Shown here: one piece after another, positions 8,669 to 17,854 of the stretch
Layout: each line of letters begins with the position of its first letter
Numbering within the stretch: the first letter of the stretch is position 1
Assembly (NCBI GenBank): GCA_016871195.1
Contig: VFZN01000001.1
Location: 62,001 to 126,000 of the forward strand
DNA: 64,000 nt
Reading direction: 5' to 3'
Source: Acidobacteriota bacterium
Lineage (GTDB): Bacteria > Acidobacteriota > Vicinamibacteria > Vicinamibacterales > UBA2999
Program-made: the position numbers and the translations under genes
Notes under the pieces: model-generated
The model's database searches: none
Told to the model about the DNA's origin: nothing
What the model saw: the letters and a program-made list of their open reading frames with translations, nothing else

Positions 8669-11600
8669 ATGGTGTTTCCCCGTCTGATCTTCGCGGTGTC
8701 GCTGGTGGCGGCACTGATGTTTCCCCTTGTCGGCCTGCGCGCGCAGCAGGCCCAGACGCCTGCCCCGGCCTCTTCCGAGGACGCCCCCCGGCAGCAGGGG
8801 CTCGTGCTCAAGACGGCAGAGACGCTGCGCTTCACGACCGACGAGGTGACCTGGCCTTCGGTCGATGTCTCCCCCGACGGCCGCGCGCTCATTTTCGACG
8901 TGTTGGGCGATCTCTACACGCTGCCGGTCGACGGGGGCACGGCGACGCGCCTGATGGGTGGCCTGTCGTTCGAGAGCCAACCGCGCTATTCCCCTGATGG
9001 CAGGCACATCGCCTTTCTGAGCGATCGTACCGGCGTCGAGAATCTCTGGATCGCAGACGCCGACGGCCGGAACCCGCGCGCGGTGTCCAAAGACGGGCTC
9101 ACACGCGACCGGCCGCAGATCATGACATCGCCCGCGTGGACACCCGATGGCCAGTATGTCGTCGTCTCGAAGTCGCGTCCGCCTGACCCGGGCACGTTCT
9201 GGCTCTTTCTCTATCACCGTGACGGCGGCAACGGTGTGCGCGTGGGCGCAGCCCCTCCCCCGCAGCCCGGTCCCGAGAGCACCGGGCCGCCTCCCGCGCC
9301 GCCCGCCAACCGCATGGGTGCGGTGGTCTCGCCAGACGGACGCTTCATCTACTACGCCCAGCGCACGGGCAGCTTCACCTATAACGCGCGGTTCCCGCTC
9401 TGGCAGATCTATCGCCACGACCGCGAGACTGGCGACGTCACGCAAATCACCAATGCCCAGGGCAGCGCCATGCGCCCAGTGCTGTCACCGGATGGCCGGC
9501 ACCTGGTCTATGGCACGCGCTACAAGACCGACACGGGCCTGCGCGTCCGCAACCTCGACACGGGAGCCGAGCGCTGGCTGCTCTGGCCGATCACTCGTGA
9601 CGATCAGGAGTCGCGTGCGTCGCGCGATACGCTGCCCTGCTATACGTTCATGCCTGACGGGCAGTCGCTCATCGTGCCCATCGGCGGCAAGCTGCACCGC
9701 GTCGACATGGCCACCGGCGCCGCTCGCGTCATTCCCATGACCGTGCCGATCGAAGCCGAGATCGCGCCCCGCGTCTACACGCCGGTCCGTATGGACGATG
9801 GCCCGAACGTGCGTGCGCGGCTGGTACGGTGGCCGACGGTATCTCCCGACGGCCGCCGCCTGGTGTTCAGTGCGATGAACCGGCTGTATGTGCTCGACCT
9901 GCCCTCGGGCACGCCCCGACTGCTGACGACGCTGCCGGTCACACCGTCGTCAGGCAGCATCACCGAGGGTGAGTTCATGCCGACATGGACGCCCGACAGC
10001 CGCGCCGTCGTCTACACCACCTGGACCACGCGAGGAGGCCACATCAAGCGGGTATCCGCCGAGGGTGGGGCGCCAGAGACGCTCACCCCGCATGAGGGCT
10101 ACTACCTCGATCCCGCTGTCACGCCCGACGGCACCCGCATCGTGTACCTGTCCGGGGCGGTCAGCGATCAGCTGTATTCCATCCTGCGCGACACGCCGCC
10201 CGAGGAAGACCCGCACCATGACGGCGACGGCATCGGGGAAATCAGCGGCATCTCGCCCCCGAACACGCTCGAGATCCGGTGGATGCCTGCGGCCGGTGGT
10301 GCCTCGACGCTCGTGGCAGCCGCCCAGAATGGCCGCCGCCCGCACTTTGTGCAGGCGCAGCCGACCCGCATCTATCTGAGCAGCAGCCGCGGCCTGCAGT
10401 CGATTGACATCAGCGGCTACTACCGCCGCATCCTGCTGCGTGTGACCGGCAGCGGACCGGGCAGCACGCCGCCGCCTGCTGAGGAACTGCGCCTGTCACC
10501 TGATGGCACGCGGGTGGTGGCCTCGCTGCAGGGCCGTCATGTGGTGGTGCCGATGCCGCGTGCCGGTCGTGAAACGGTCGACGTGCGCATCCAGGGCCGC
10601 GCTGACACGACGGTGCCCGTGACGCGGCTCTCGCCCGAGGGCGGCGACTATGTGCAGTGGACCGCCGACAGTCGCGACGTGACGTGGGCCCTTGGTGCTG
10701 TGTTCTCGCGACAGGCGGCCACGGGTGAGGGCACCCCCTCGACGCTCGACGTGGTGGTCGAGCGGCCGCGCGCGCGGCCTTCCGGGTCGGTGCTGCTGAC
10801 CGGCGCTCGCCTCATCACGATGAAGGGCGACGAAGTCATTACCCGCGGCGACATTCTCGTCACGGCCAACCGCATCGCGGCCATCGGTCCGCGGGGCACG
10901 CTGCGCGTGCCTGCCGATGCCCGACGCATCGATGTGTCGGGCAAGACCATCATGCCGGGCCTGGTCGACGCGCATGCGCACATGTGGACGCCACGCGGCC
11001 TGCACCAGACCGAGGTGTGGCAGTATCTCGCCAACCTGGCGTACGGCGTGACGACCACGCGCGATCCACAGACGTCGACACCCGATGTCTTTGCCTATGC
11101 CGACATGGTCGACGCCGGCATGATTCCCGGCCCGCGCGTCTACGCGACCGGCCCGGGCATCTTCGGCACGTCGGGCATCGACGATCGCGACAGCGCCTTC
11201 CGATTCATGAAGCGGTATCGTGATGCGTACCGCACCAACACCATCAAGCAGTACGTGGCCGGCGACCGGCTGGTGCGGCAGTGGCTGATTGAGGCCGCGA
11301 AGGAATACGGCATCACGGCCACCATCGAAGGCTCACTCGACCTGAAGCTCAACCTGACGCAGATGGCCGACGGCTACTCGGGCCAGGAACACTCGCTGCC
11401 GATCATGCCGATTTACCGCGATGTGGTCGACTTTGTCGCCCGCACGAAGACGTTCTACACGCCGACGATTCTCGTGGCCTACGGGGCGCCCTGGTCGGAG
11501 AATTTCTACTTCGAGACCGAGAATACCAACGGCGACACCAAGCTCAAGCGCTACATTCCCGAAGAGCTGCTCGACACGATGATCCGTCGGCGGCCGCAGT

Positions 11601-12046
11601 GGTTCCTTCCCGAAGAGTACGGCCACACGAAGATCGGCCGGCAGGTGGCCGACATCGTTCATGCGGGCGGCCGTGCCGCCCTCGGCAGTCACGGGCAGTT
11701 GCAGGGGCTCGGTGCGCACTGGGAAACATGGAACCTGGGCTCGAACGGCCTCACACCGCACGAAACGCTGCGCGTGGTCACGCTGTTCGGTGCCGAAGCC
11801 ATCGGCATGCACGAGGATGTCGGTTCACTCGAGCCCGGCAAGATGGCCGACCTGCTGGTGCTCGACCGCAACCCGCTCGACAACATCAGGCACACCAACA
11901 CCATCCGCCTGGTGATGAAGAACGGCGAGCTCTACGAAGGCGACACCCTGCGGATGGTGTGGCCCGACAACCGTCCGCTGCCGACTCCGTATTGGGAACA
12001 GTTCGGCCCGAGGACGGGCGGCGCTCAGGGCCCAGTGCCGCGCTGA
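8669..12046 (+). CDS. Secreted TolB-propeller / amidohydrolase fusion protein
   Basis: A 1,125-residue exported protein with a signal peptide (VSLVAALMFPLVGLRAQQ). The N-terminal ~680 residues contain repeated PD40/WD40-like motifs (VSPDGRALIFD, YSPDGRHIAFLSD, LSPDGRHLVYG, VSPDGRRLVFS, WTPDSRAVVYT), which should form a beta-propeller. Residues about 700-1,100 are an amidohydrolase domain: GLVDAHAHMW supplies the metal-binding HxH, and the C-terminus ends in GSLEPGKMADLLVLDRNPL. Proteins of this architecture are common in Acidobacteriota and are thought to hydrolyse amides or peptides outside the cytoplasm. A strong GGGAGGAGG lies about six bases before the ATG, and TACAAT is at 8635-8640. Single-gene unit; substrate unknown. 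Confidence 0.88.
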   Translation: MVFPRLIFAVSLVAALMFPLVGLRAQQAQTPAPASSEDAPRQQGLVLKTAETLRFTTDEVTWPSVDVSPDGRALIFDVLGDLYTLPVDGGTATRLMGGLSFESQPRYSPDGRHIAFLSDRTGVENLWIADADGRNPRAVSKDGLTRDRPQIMTSPAWTPDGQYVVVSKSRPPDPGTFWLFLYHRDGGNGVRVGAAPPPQPGPESTGPPPAPPANRMGAVVSPDGRFIYYAQRTGSFTYNARFPLWQIYRHDRETGDVTQITNAQGSAMRPVLSPDGRHLVYGTRYKTDTGLRVRNLDTGAERWLLWPITRDDQESRASRDTLPCYTFMPDGQSLIVPIGGKLHRVDMATGAARVIPMTVPIEAEIAPRVYTPVRMDDGPNVRARLVRWPTVSPDGRRLVFSAMNRLYVLDLPSGTPRLLTTLPVTPSSGSITEGEFMPTWTPDSRAVVYTTWTTRGGHIKRVSAEGGAPETLTPHEGYYLDPAVTPDGTRIVYLSGAVSDQLYSILRDTPPEEDPHHDGDGIGEISGISPPNTLEIRWMPAAGGASTLVAAAQNGRRPHFVQAQPTRIYLSSSRGLQSIDISGYYRRILLRVTGSGPGSTPPPAEELRLSPDGTRVVASLQGRHVVVPMPRAGRETVDVRIQGRADTTVPVTRLSPEGGDYVQWTADSRDVTWALGAVFSRQAATGEGTPSTLDVVVERPRARPSGSVLLTGARLITMKGDEVITRGDILVTANRIAAIGPRGTLRVPADARRIDVSGKTIMPGLVDAHAHMWTPRGLHQTEVWQYLANLAYGVTTTRDPQTSTPDVFAYADMVDAGMIPGPRVYATGPGIFGTSGIDDRDSAFRFMKRYRDAYRTNTIKQYVAGDRLVRQWLIEAAKEYGITATIEGSLDLKLNLTQMADGYSGQEHSLPIMPIYRDVVDFVARTKTFYTPTILVAYGAPWSENFYFETENTNGDTKLKRYIPEELLDTMIRRRPQWFLPEEYGHTKIGRQVADIVHAGGRAALGSHGQLQGLGAHWETWNLGSNGLTPHETLRVVTLFGAEAIGMHEDVGSLEPGKMADLLVLDRNPLDNIRHTNTIRLVMKNGELYEGDTLRMVWPDNRPLPTPYWEQFGPRTGGAQGPVPR

Positions 12047-12051
12047 CGTGC

Positions 12052-12076
12052 CGGCCAGGCTCAGGGCGTCTGGCCG
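12052..12076. terminator. Inverted repeat between convergent genes
   Basis: CGGCCAG (12052-12058), an 11-base loop, then CTGGCCG (12070-12076), a perfect 7-base-pair stem between the end of the propeller-amidohydrolase gene and the end of the TolC-like gene, overlapping the latter's last codons. There is no T-run, so it is only a candidate bidirectional terminator. Confidence 0.35.
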
Positions 12077-13407
12077 AGTACCTTCATCAGGTGTGCCCGG
12101 GCCAGGTTGAGGCCCAGGGCACTGGCAATCTGCTGATCGGTGGCCGTCGCTACGGCGACCTGCGCCTGAATGACTTCGAGGTTGCTGGTCACGCCCGCGG
12201 AAAACCGCGTGCGGGCCAGCGCCAGTTCCTGGTTGGCCAGAGCCACACGTTCACCGACGACGGTCACCTGCTGCTCGGCGGCCTGCAGATCGAGAAACGC
12301 CGTCTGCACATCGGCTTCGAGGCGCTGTACGAAATCGGCCGCCTCGGCCTGCCGCAGCTTGAGGGCCGCCATCGACTCGGCCACGCGCCCGCGGCGTCCC
12401 ACATCGAAGATGGGCACGCGCACGGCTCCGGCCATGGCGTAGGTGCGCAGGGCGTTCGAGGCCGACGTCCCGATGGTGCCCACGTCGGCGGTCACCGCCA
12501 GCGACGGCAATGCCTCGCGCCGCGCCGTCGTCAGGGCCGCTTCGGCCGCGCGCAACCGCGTGGTGGCCGCGCGATAGTCGGCGCGCTGCTCGGCGGCCAG
12601 CGCTACCGCGGCAGCGATATCCATCGGAGGCGAGGACAAGACCAGTGACCGGTCGGTGAGGTTCACGGCCTGGGCCACCGGCACACCGATCGCCCGCTGC
12701 AGCTGCAGCAGCAGCCGCCGGTGCTCGGTCTCGGCGGAGATGAGCCGCTGCTTCTGCTCCTGTACCTGCACGCCGGCGCGCACCACATCGATGCCGGGCA
12801 CCGTGCCTGCGGCCCGCATATCGGTCGCCATCTTCGATAGCGCCTCGGCCGTGGCCACCTGTGTGCGGGTCGTGGCCACGCGTTCGCCGCTCGCGGCCGC
12901 CTGCAAATAGAGCCGCGTCACGGTGAAGACGACCCACTCACGCGTGTCTTCCCGGTCGAACTCTGCCGCATCGACGACCAAGGCCGCGCGCTGCGCATCG
13001 CTGCGTGCGCTGAGGTTGACAACCTGCTGCGACGCATAGATGCGGGCATCAAAGATATTGAAAGGCCCGACGAGCGAACTCATGCTGGGGAACAGTGACA
13101 TGTTGAACCCGAAGGCGGCGAGATTGTTCGTCTGCCGCGATTCGGCGATCCGTCCGTTCACCTGCGGCATCAGCTCGCGACGCGTGCGCTGTTCGGCCCC
13201 GCGTGCCAGTTCAACCTGCTGCGCACTGGCCAGGACGCCCAGGTTGGTGCGCAGTCCTCTCGCCACCGCATCAGACAGCGACAGCGGCAGCACCTCGGCC
13301 CGCACCTCTCCTTCCGTCACACTTCCGGCCAGCATGGCACCCGACTGGGCGGCTGCCGGGTCTGCCGCCAATCCGACCAGACTCAGTGCGATGACTACAC
13401 GGCGCAT
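12061..13407 (-). CDS. TolC-family outer-membrane efflux channel
   Basis: An outer-membrane efflux protein of 448 residues with a signal peptide (MRRVVIALSLVGLAADPAAAQ) and two OEP repeats rich in Ala/Gln/Arg helices. The LALARTRFSAGVTSNLEVIQAQ stretch near the C-terminus is typical of the family. It forms the trimeric outer-membrane duct of a tripartite pump. Last gene of the operon with the EmrA- and EmrB-like genes; its ATG (13405-13407) is seven bases after the adaptor's stop, with GAGGG just upstream. A GTG three bases earlier, or one at 13425, would only lengthen the signal peptide. Confidence 0.88.
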   Translation of the reverse strand: MRRVVIALSLVGLAADPAAAQSGAMLAGSVTEGEVRAEVLPLSLSDAVARGLRTNLGVLASAQQVELARGAEQRTRRELMPQVNGRIAESRQTNNLAAFGFNMSLFPSMSSLVGPFNIFDARIYASQQVVNLSARSDAQRAALVVDAAEFDREDTREWVVFTVTRLYLQAAASGERVATTRTQVATAEALSKMATDMRAAGTVPGIDVVRAGVQVQEQKQRLISAETEHRRLLLQLQRAIGVPVAQAVNLTDRSLVLSSPPMDIAAAVALAAEQRADYRAATTRLRAAEAALTTARREALPSLAVTADVGTIGTSASNALRTYAMAGAVRVPIFDVGRRGRVAESMAALKLRQAEAADFVQRLEADVQTAFLDLQAAEQQVTVVGERVALANQELALARTRFSAGVTSNLEVIQAQVAVATATDQQIASALGLNLARAHLMKVLGQTP

Positions 13408-13414
13408 CACGCCC

Positions 13415-14626
13415 TCACTTTCCACTGACAGACACCGTCACGGAGGCCGACAACCCGGCACGCAGTTCGACATCGGGTGGCGCCGTCCAGGTCAGACGCA
13501 CCGGCACGCGCTGCACCACCTTGACGAAGTTGCCCGTGGCGTTATCGGGAGGAATCATCGAGAATCGCGCCCCGGTGCCACCCGACAGGCTCTCGACGCT
13601 GGCCTCGAAGCGGCGCCCCGGATACGCATCGAGATGCACCTCGGCGCGATCGCCGGTACGGATGCGATCGATCTGCGTTTCCTTGAAGTTGGCGACGAGA
13701 TACGTGGCCGTCGGCACTACCTGCGCCAGCGGCTGCCCCATCTGAATCATGCCTCCGGGCCGCGCGCCGATCTGGGTCACCACGCCGTCGGCCGGAGCAA
13801 CTACCTTCGTGTACGACAGCTGCAGCTCAGCCAGCCTGACTGCCGCCTCGGCGGCGGCCATCCGCGCCTCGGCCAGGGCCGTGGCCGCCTGCGCCGCCGC
13901 AATCTGCTGAGACACCGGGCGGGTCTGCGCCACGCGGGCCCGCGCTTCACCCACACGGCTCTGGGCCGTCTGCCTGGCCTCGGTGGCCGCGGTCAGGTTG
14001 GCGCGCGCTGCACGCACCGAGGCATCGGCTGCATCCCTGGCCAGCTGCGCCGCGTCGAGCTGCACCGTGGCAATGGCATCGACCGCCACCAGTTCCTTCG
14101 CCCGCGCCAGATCACGCGCCGCCTTGGCCAGCTCGGCCTCGGCGCGGCTGACCGCCGCCTGCGCCGCGCCGATCTGCGCCTCGGCTGACTGCACGGCCGC
14201 CGTGGAGGCCGCCACCTGTGCTTCGGCCCCCTGCAATCCTCCGCGCGCCGTGGCTTCCACCACCTGTGCCTGGGCCCGTGCTCCGGCTGCCTGCGCCATG
14301 GCCGTCTCACGTTCGGCCCTGGCCTGCGCGAGTCGTGCGCTGATGTCGGCATCATCCAGTGTCAGCAGCACCATGCCCCTGGTCACGGTCTGGTTGTCGT
14401 GCACATCCACTGTCGCAATGACCCCTGGAATGCGCGACGTGACGGCCACCACATCGGCCTCGATCTGCGCGTTGTCGGTCGTCTCCTGCCCGGCATGCAG
14501 CCAGGCGTAACCACCGAGGGCGGTGGCCACCATGAGGGTCAGCCCCCCCAGCACCAGAAAGGCCTTGCGGCTGTCGCCGCCTCCCGCGCCTGCCGGCCGC
14601 GTGCCTGACGTTGTCGGTTCACTCAT
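13415..14626 (-). CDS. EmrA/HlyD-family efflux adaptor
   Basis: A 403-residue membrane-fusion protein with one N-terminal transmembrane helix (AFLVLGGLTLMVATALGGYAWL). A biotinyl-lipoyl-like segment (TDNAQIEADVVAVTSRIPGVI) is followed by a very long alanine-rich coiled-coil hairpin (about residues 95-270), the second lipoyl half (VVAPADGVVTQIGARPGGMI) and the AEVHLDAYPGRRFEASVESL beta-barrel typical of EmrA. It connects the EmrB-like transporter to the TolC-like channel. Three bases separate it from the transporter gene upstream, so all are one transcript. Likely substrates are hydrophobic drugs or toxins, by family. Confidence 0.9.
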   Translation of the reverse strand: MSEPTTSGTRPAGAGGGDSRKAFLVLGGLTLMVATALGGYAWLHAGQETTDNAQIEADVVAVTSRIPGVIATVDVHDNQTVTRGMVLLTLDDADISARLAQARAERETAMAQAAGARAQAQVVEATARGGLQGAEAQVAASTAAVQSAEAQIGAAQAAVSRAEAELAKAARDLARAKELVAVDAIATVQLDAAQLARDAADASVRAARANLTAATEARQTAQSRVGEARARVAQTRPVSQQIAAAQAATALAEARMAAAEAAVRLAELQLSYTKVVAPADGVVTQIGARPGGMIQMGQPLAQVVPTATYLVANFKETQIDRIRTGDRAEVHLDAYPGRRFEASVESLSGGTGARFSMIPPDNATGNFVKVVQRVPVRLTWTAPPDVELRAGLSASVTVSVSGK

Positions 14627-14629
14627 CGG

Positions 14630-16240
14630 TCACATCTCCACATGCACATCAGGTTTCGGCCCCGCCGGCCGCGCCGGCGCCTTGAGGAAGATCAGCATCG
14701 GAATCACCAGCAGGAACAGCGCGCCGGCCACAATGAAGATGCGCTCGAAGCCCAGCACCACCGACTGCTGCATCACCGTGCCGGTCATGGCACGCATCGC
14801 CGCATCGTGGGCCGCGCCCGCATCGAGGCCCCGTGCGCGGAAAGCCCCCTCGAGCATCTGCATGCGCGACCACACCTCGGGGCGCGTCAGCGTCATCTGC
14901 GCATCGATGCCGCCGCGGGCCAGCTTGGCGTAGTTGTCGATGAAGCTGGCGAAGATGGCGATGCCGACGGCACCGCCCATCTGCCGGAACAGGGAATTGA
15001 GCCCTGTCGCGTCGGCGGCCTTGTGCTTCGGCACGTTCGACAGCGACACGGTCGTCAGCGGCACGAACAGACACGCAAACGCCACGCCCTGAATCAGCAG
15101 CGGCCCGACGATATCGGCGGTGCCTGAGTCGAGCGTCAGGTGGCTCAGCCGCCACGAACTGAACGAGAACATCAGCACGCCGACCGTCACGATGACGCGC
15201 GGGGACACCAGGTTATAGACGCGACCGACCATCGGCACGGCGGCCATCATGATGAGCGTGCGCGGCATGAGGGCCAGCCCCGATTGCACGGCGGTGAATC
15301 CCAGCAGCTCCTGCATGAAGACCGGCAGCAGGAACATGTTCGCCAGCAGCATGGCGAACATCAGTCCGCCGATGAGCGTGCCCGACATGAACACAGGGTC
15401 TCTGAAGAGCCTGAGGTCTACGGCGGGAAACGGCGTGGTGAATTCGCGCACGATGAACGCCGCCGTCGCAATCAGTCCCACCACAAACACGATGGTCAGT
15501 TCGCGGGAATCGAACCAGTCGTTGCGGTTGCCTTCCTCGAGGAAGTACTGCAGCATGCCGAGGGCCACCCACAGCAGTGCGATGCCTAGCCAGTCGACAT
15601 TGCCCCGCTCGCGCGCGGCCTGCATGCGGTTGTGCTCGAGAATCTCGGGATCTTCGTGGACGAACGAGGCCACCATGAACAGGCCCAGCAGGCCCACCGG
15701 CAGGTTGATGAAGAAGATCCACGACCAGTGATAGTTGTCGACGATGTAGCCGCCGAGGGTCGGTCCCAGCGCCGGTCCGAGCATGACCGCCATGCCGAAG
15801 AGGGCCATGGCGGTCGCCTGTTCATGCGGGGCAAACGTCTGCCGGAGAATAGCCTGCTCGGTGGGTTGCAGCGCGCCGGCCCCGAAGCCCTGAATCACCC
15901 GGTAAATCACCAGCGCGGTCAGTGACTCGGCCAGGCCGCACAGCATCGACCCCACGATGAACATGACCAGACAGGCCATGTAGACACGCTTCTGTCCGAA
16001 GCGCCGTCCGAGAAACGCCGTCAGCGGCATCACCAGCACCAGGGCCACGGCATACCCGGTGCTGATCCACGTGATTTCCTGCAGGGTCGCGCCCACAGCC
16101 CCGCGAATCTGCGGCAGCGCGACGTTGACGATGGAGGCGTCGATGGCCCCCATGAGGGTGCCGAACGTAATCGACAGCGTCACCAGCCACTTGTTCGTCT
16201 TCGGCCGTGTGGCAGGCACGGCCGATACTGCGGCGTTCAC
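14630..16240 (-). CDS. DHA2-family MFS drug exporter (EmrB-like)
   Basis: A 536-residue major-facilitator transporter with about 14 hydrophobic segments. TLMGAIDASIVNVALPQI in helix 1 and VIQGFGAGALQPTEQAIL (motif C-like) mark the DHA2 drug:proton antiporter group. The start is GTG 16238-16240, which overlaps the TGA of the upstream dehydrogenase (GTGA). With the adaptor and TolC-like gene downstream it makes a complete EmrAB-TolC-type tripartite pump spanning both membranes. Confidence 0.92.
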   Translation of the reverse strand: MNAAVSAVPATRPKTNKWLVTLSITFGTLMGAIDASIVNVALPQIRGAVGATLQEITWISTGYAVALVLVMPLTAFLGRRFGQKRVYMACLVMFIVGSMLCGLAESLTALVIYRVIQGFGAGALQPTEQAILRQTFAPHEQATAMALFGMAVMLGPALGPTLGGYIVDNYHWSWIFFINLPVGLLGLFMVASFVHEDPEILEHNRMQAARERGNVDWLGIALLWVALGMLQYFLEEGNRNDWFDSRELTIVFVVGLIATAAFIVREFTTPFPAVDLRLFRDPVFMSGTLIGGLMFAMLLANMFLLPVFMQELLGFTAVQSGLALMPRTLIMMAAVPMVGRVYNLVSPRVIVTVGVLMFSFSSWRLSHLTLDSGTADIVGPLLIQGVAFACLFVPLTTVSLSNVPKHKAADATGLNSLFRQMGGAVGIAIFASFIDNYAKLARGGIDAQMTLTRPEVWSRMQMLEGAFRARGLDAGAAHDAAMRAMTGTVMQQSVVLGFERIFIVAGALFLLVIPMLIFLKAPARPAGPKPDVHVEM

Positions 16241-16956
16241 TTCTTCCGGGGCGGGTGTGTCGGACGCAGTTCCACGTGACCAGGCAGGCTGCGAAGGGGA
16301 TGGCGCAGCAGGTCTTCAATGGCCTGCGCCACATCATCAGGAGACAGTTTCCAGTCGGCATCGGACGGAGAGGCCGGCCCCATGAAATCGGTGGCGACCG
16401 ACCCGGGCAGCACCGTGCTGACCCGGATGTTCTGGTGCCGCAGCTCGAACATCAGCGCATCGCTGAACGCGTTGAGCCCGGCCTTCGACGCACAATACGC
16501 GGCGCCCCCCACAAACGGGTTCTGGCTGGCGAGGCTGCTGACATTGATGATCCACCCGGCCCCGCGCGCCACCAGGTGCGGAATGGCCGCGCGACACACG
16601 TTGAACACACCCGTCAGATTGGTGTCGATGATGCGGTCCCACTCGTCGTGCGGCAGCTCGCTGATGGGCTGGCCCACGCCGACGCCCGCGTTGTTGACCA
16701 CGACATCAAGGCCGCCCCAGCGTTCCACCGTGCCCTGCACGGCACGGCCCACCTGTGCGCGGTCGCGCACATCGCAGGCGATGGCCATCACGCGACCCGG
16801 ACCACCGCGGGCCGCCTCGAGCTGCCGTTGTGTGCGCTCGGCACCCGACGCGGTGGTGCCGGTGACGGTCACGCTGTGCCCCTGCGCCAGCAACCGGTGC
16901 GCGAGTGCCAGGCCGATGCCCCGCGTACCGCCCGTGATGAAAGAGACTGCACCCAT
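16237..16956 (-). CDS. Short-chain dehydrogenase/reductase (SDR)
   Basis: A 239-residue classical SDR. The cofactor motif TGGTRGIG is at residues 8-15, NNAGVG near 90, a serine in INVSSLAS, and the catalytic YCASK. It would oxidise or reduce a small alcohol or ketone with NAD(P). It leads the efflux operon and its stop codon overlaps the transporter's GTG start, which suggests it modifies a pump substrate or is regulated with the pump. Only 17 bases separate its start from the divergent dehydrogenase-like gene. Confidence 0.9.
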   Translation of the reverse strand: MGAVSFITGGTRGIGLALAHRLLAQGHSVTVTGTTASGAERTQRQLEAARGGPGRVMAIACDVRDRAQVGRAVQGTVERWGGLDVVVNNAGVGVGQPISELPHDEWDRIIDTNLTGVFNVCRAAIPHLVARGAGWIINVSSLASQNPFVGGAAYCASKAGLNAFSDALMFELRHQNIRVSTVLPGSVATDFMGPASPSDADWKLSPDDVAQAIEDLLRHPLRSLPGHVELRPTHPPRKK

Positions 16957-16961
16957 GCGGC

Positions 16962-16967
16962 TACAAT
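16962..16967 (+). promoter_or_regulatory. -10-like TACAAT immediately before a GTG start
   Basis: TACAAT ends six bases before the GTG start at 16974, in a 17-base gap between divergent genes. A -10 element here would place transcription start at or very near the start codon (leaderless mRNA). No ribosome-binding site is seen. Confidence 0.35.
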
Positions 16968-16973
16968 CCTACC

Positions 16974-17819
16974 GTGTTCATCGTCGTTCTGGGGGCCGGT
17001 GATGTCGGCGGCGCGGTGGCGCAGCAGATCGGCGCCCGTCACCTCGGCGCTCCGGTCGTCATCGTCGACTCGAGACGCGGTGTGGCCGAGGGCAAGGCCC
17101 TCGACCTGCGGCAGAGCGCCCCGGTGGATCGTAGCGCGCCCGACATCCGCGGCACCGATGACCACGCGGTGCTGAACCAGGCCGCGCTGGTCGTCATCGC
17201 CGACGAAGCCACGGCATACCCGCACGATCCACCGGCCGATGCCGTCTTCCCTCGGCTGCTGCGCATCGCCCAACATGCGGCCCAAAGCGCCGTGCTGGTG
17301 GCCACCCCCGACGCCGAGCTGGTGATCGCTCGCGCCGTCACCGAACGCGGCATCGCCACCGGTCGCATCGTCGGCTCGGCGCCCGAAGCCCTGAGAGGCG
17401 CCCTGCGCGCCCTCATCGCCGACGAAGCCCGATGTCGACCTGATGAAGTAGCCGCGGCCATTCTGGGGCGTGCACCGGCGTCGCTGATTGTGCCGTGGGA
17501 AGGCTGCAGCATCAGCGGCCGCTGCGCCACCGACGTGCTGACGTCCCCGGCCATCAGGCGAATCGAACAGCGGCTCCCCACTCTGTGGCCACCCGGTCCG
17601 CAGGCGCTGGGACGCGCCGCCGCGAAAGTGGCCGAGAGCCTCTTCCGTGACGATGGCGAGCTGGTGTGTGTGCAGGTCGCGCTGGTACGCGGAGTGACAG
17701 GAACGGGACAGCCCGCAATCCTTCCGGCCACGCTTGGCCGACAGGGTATCAGGGCTGTGCGCGTGCCGACACTGACGGGTCGAGACCAGACCCGGCTCGA
17801 CTCCGTCGTGTCGACATAA
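16974..17819 (+). CDS. Malate/lactate dehydrogenase-like protein without the catalytic His motif
   Basis: A 281-residue protein whose first half matches malate dehydrogenase: VVLGAGDVGGAVAQ Rossmann motif, then VIVDSRRGVAEGKALDLRQSAP, which aligns with the family's GKALDL region. The second half keeps the fold (RIVGSAPEALRGALRALIADE, SLIVPWEGCSISG), but the active-site GHGD segment is replaced by RAPAS and the NPVD segment by TPDA. It therefore lacks the proton-relay His/Asp pair. The C-terminus is normal length. It may be a non-catalytic NAD-binding protein or have a changed reaction. Start is GTG 16974, directly after a TACAAT. Family is confident; activity is doubtful. Confidence 0.75.
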   Translation: MFIVVLGAGDVGGAVAQQIGARHLGAPVVIVDSRRGVAEGKALDLRQSAPVDRSAPDIRGTDDHAVLNQAALVVIADEATAYPHDPPADAVFPRLLRIAQHAAQSAVLVATPDAELVIARAVTERGIATGRIVGSAPEALRGALRALIADEARCRPDEVAAAILGRAPASLIVPWEGCSISGRCATDVLTSPAIRRIEQRLPTLWPPGPQALGRAAAKVAESLFRDDGELVCVQVALVRGVTGTGQPAILPATLGRQGIRAVRVPTLTGRDQTRLDSVVST

Positions 17820-17837
17820 GCCTGCGGCGACGCAGGC
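17820..17837. terminator. Short hairpin between convergent genes
   Basis: GCCTGCG, loop GCGA, CGCAGGC: a perfect 7-base-pair stem that begins directly after the stop region of the dehydrogenase-like gene and faces the end of the sigma-factor gene. No T-run follows; probable bidirectional terminator. Confidence 0.45.
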
Positions 17838-17854
17838 GCAGTAGCCGTGGCGGC

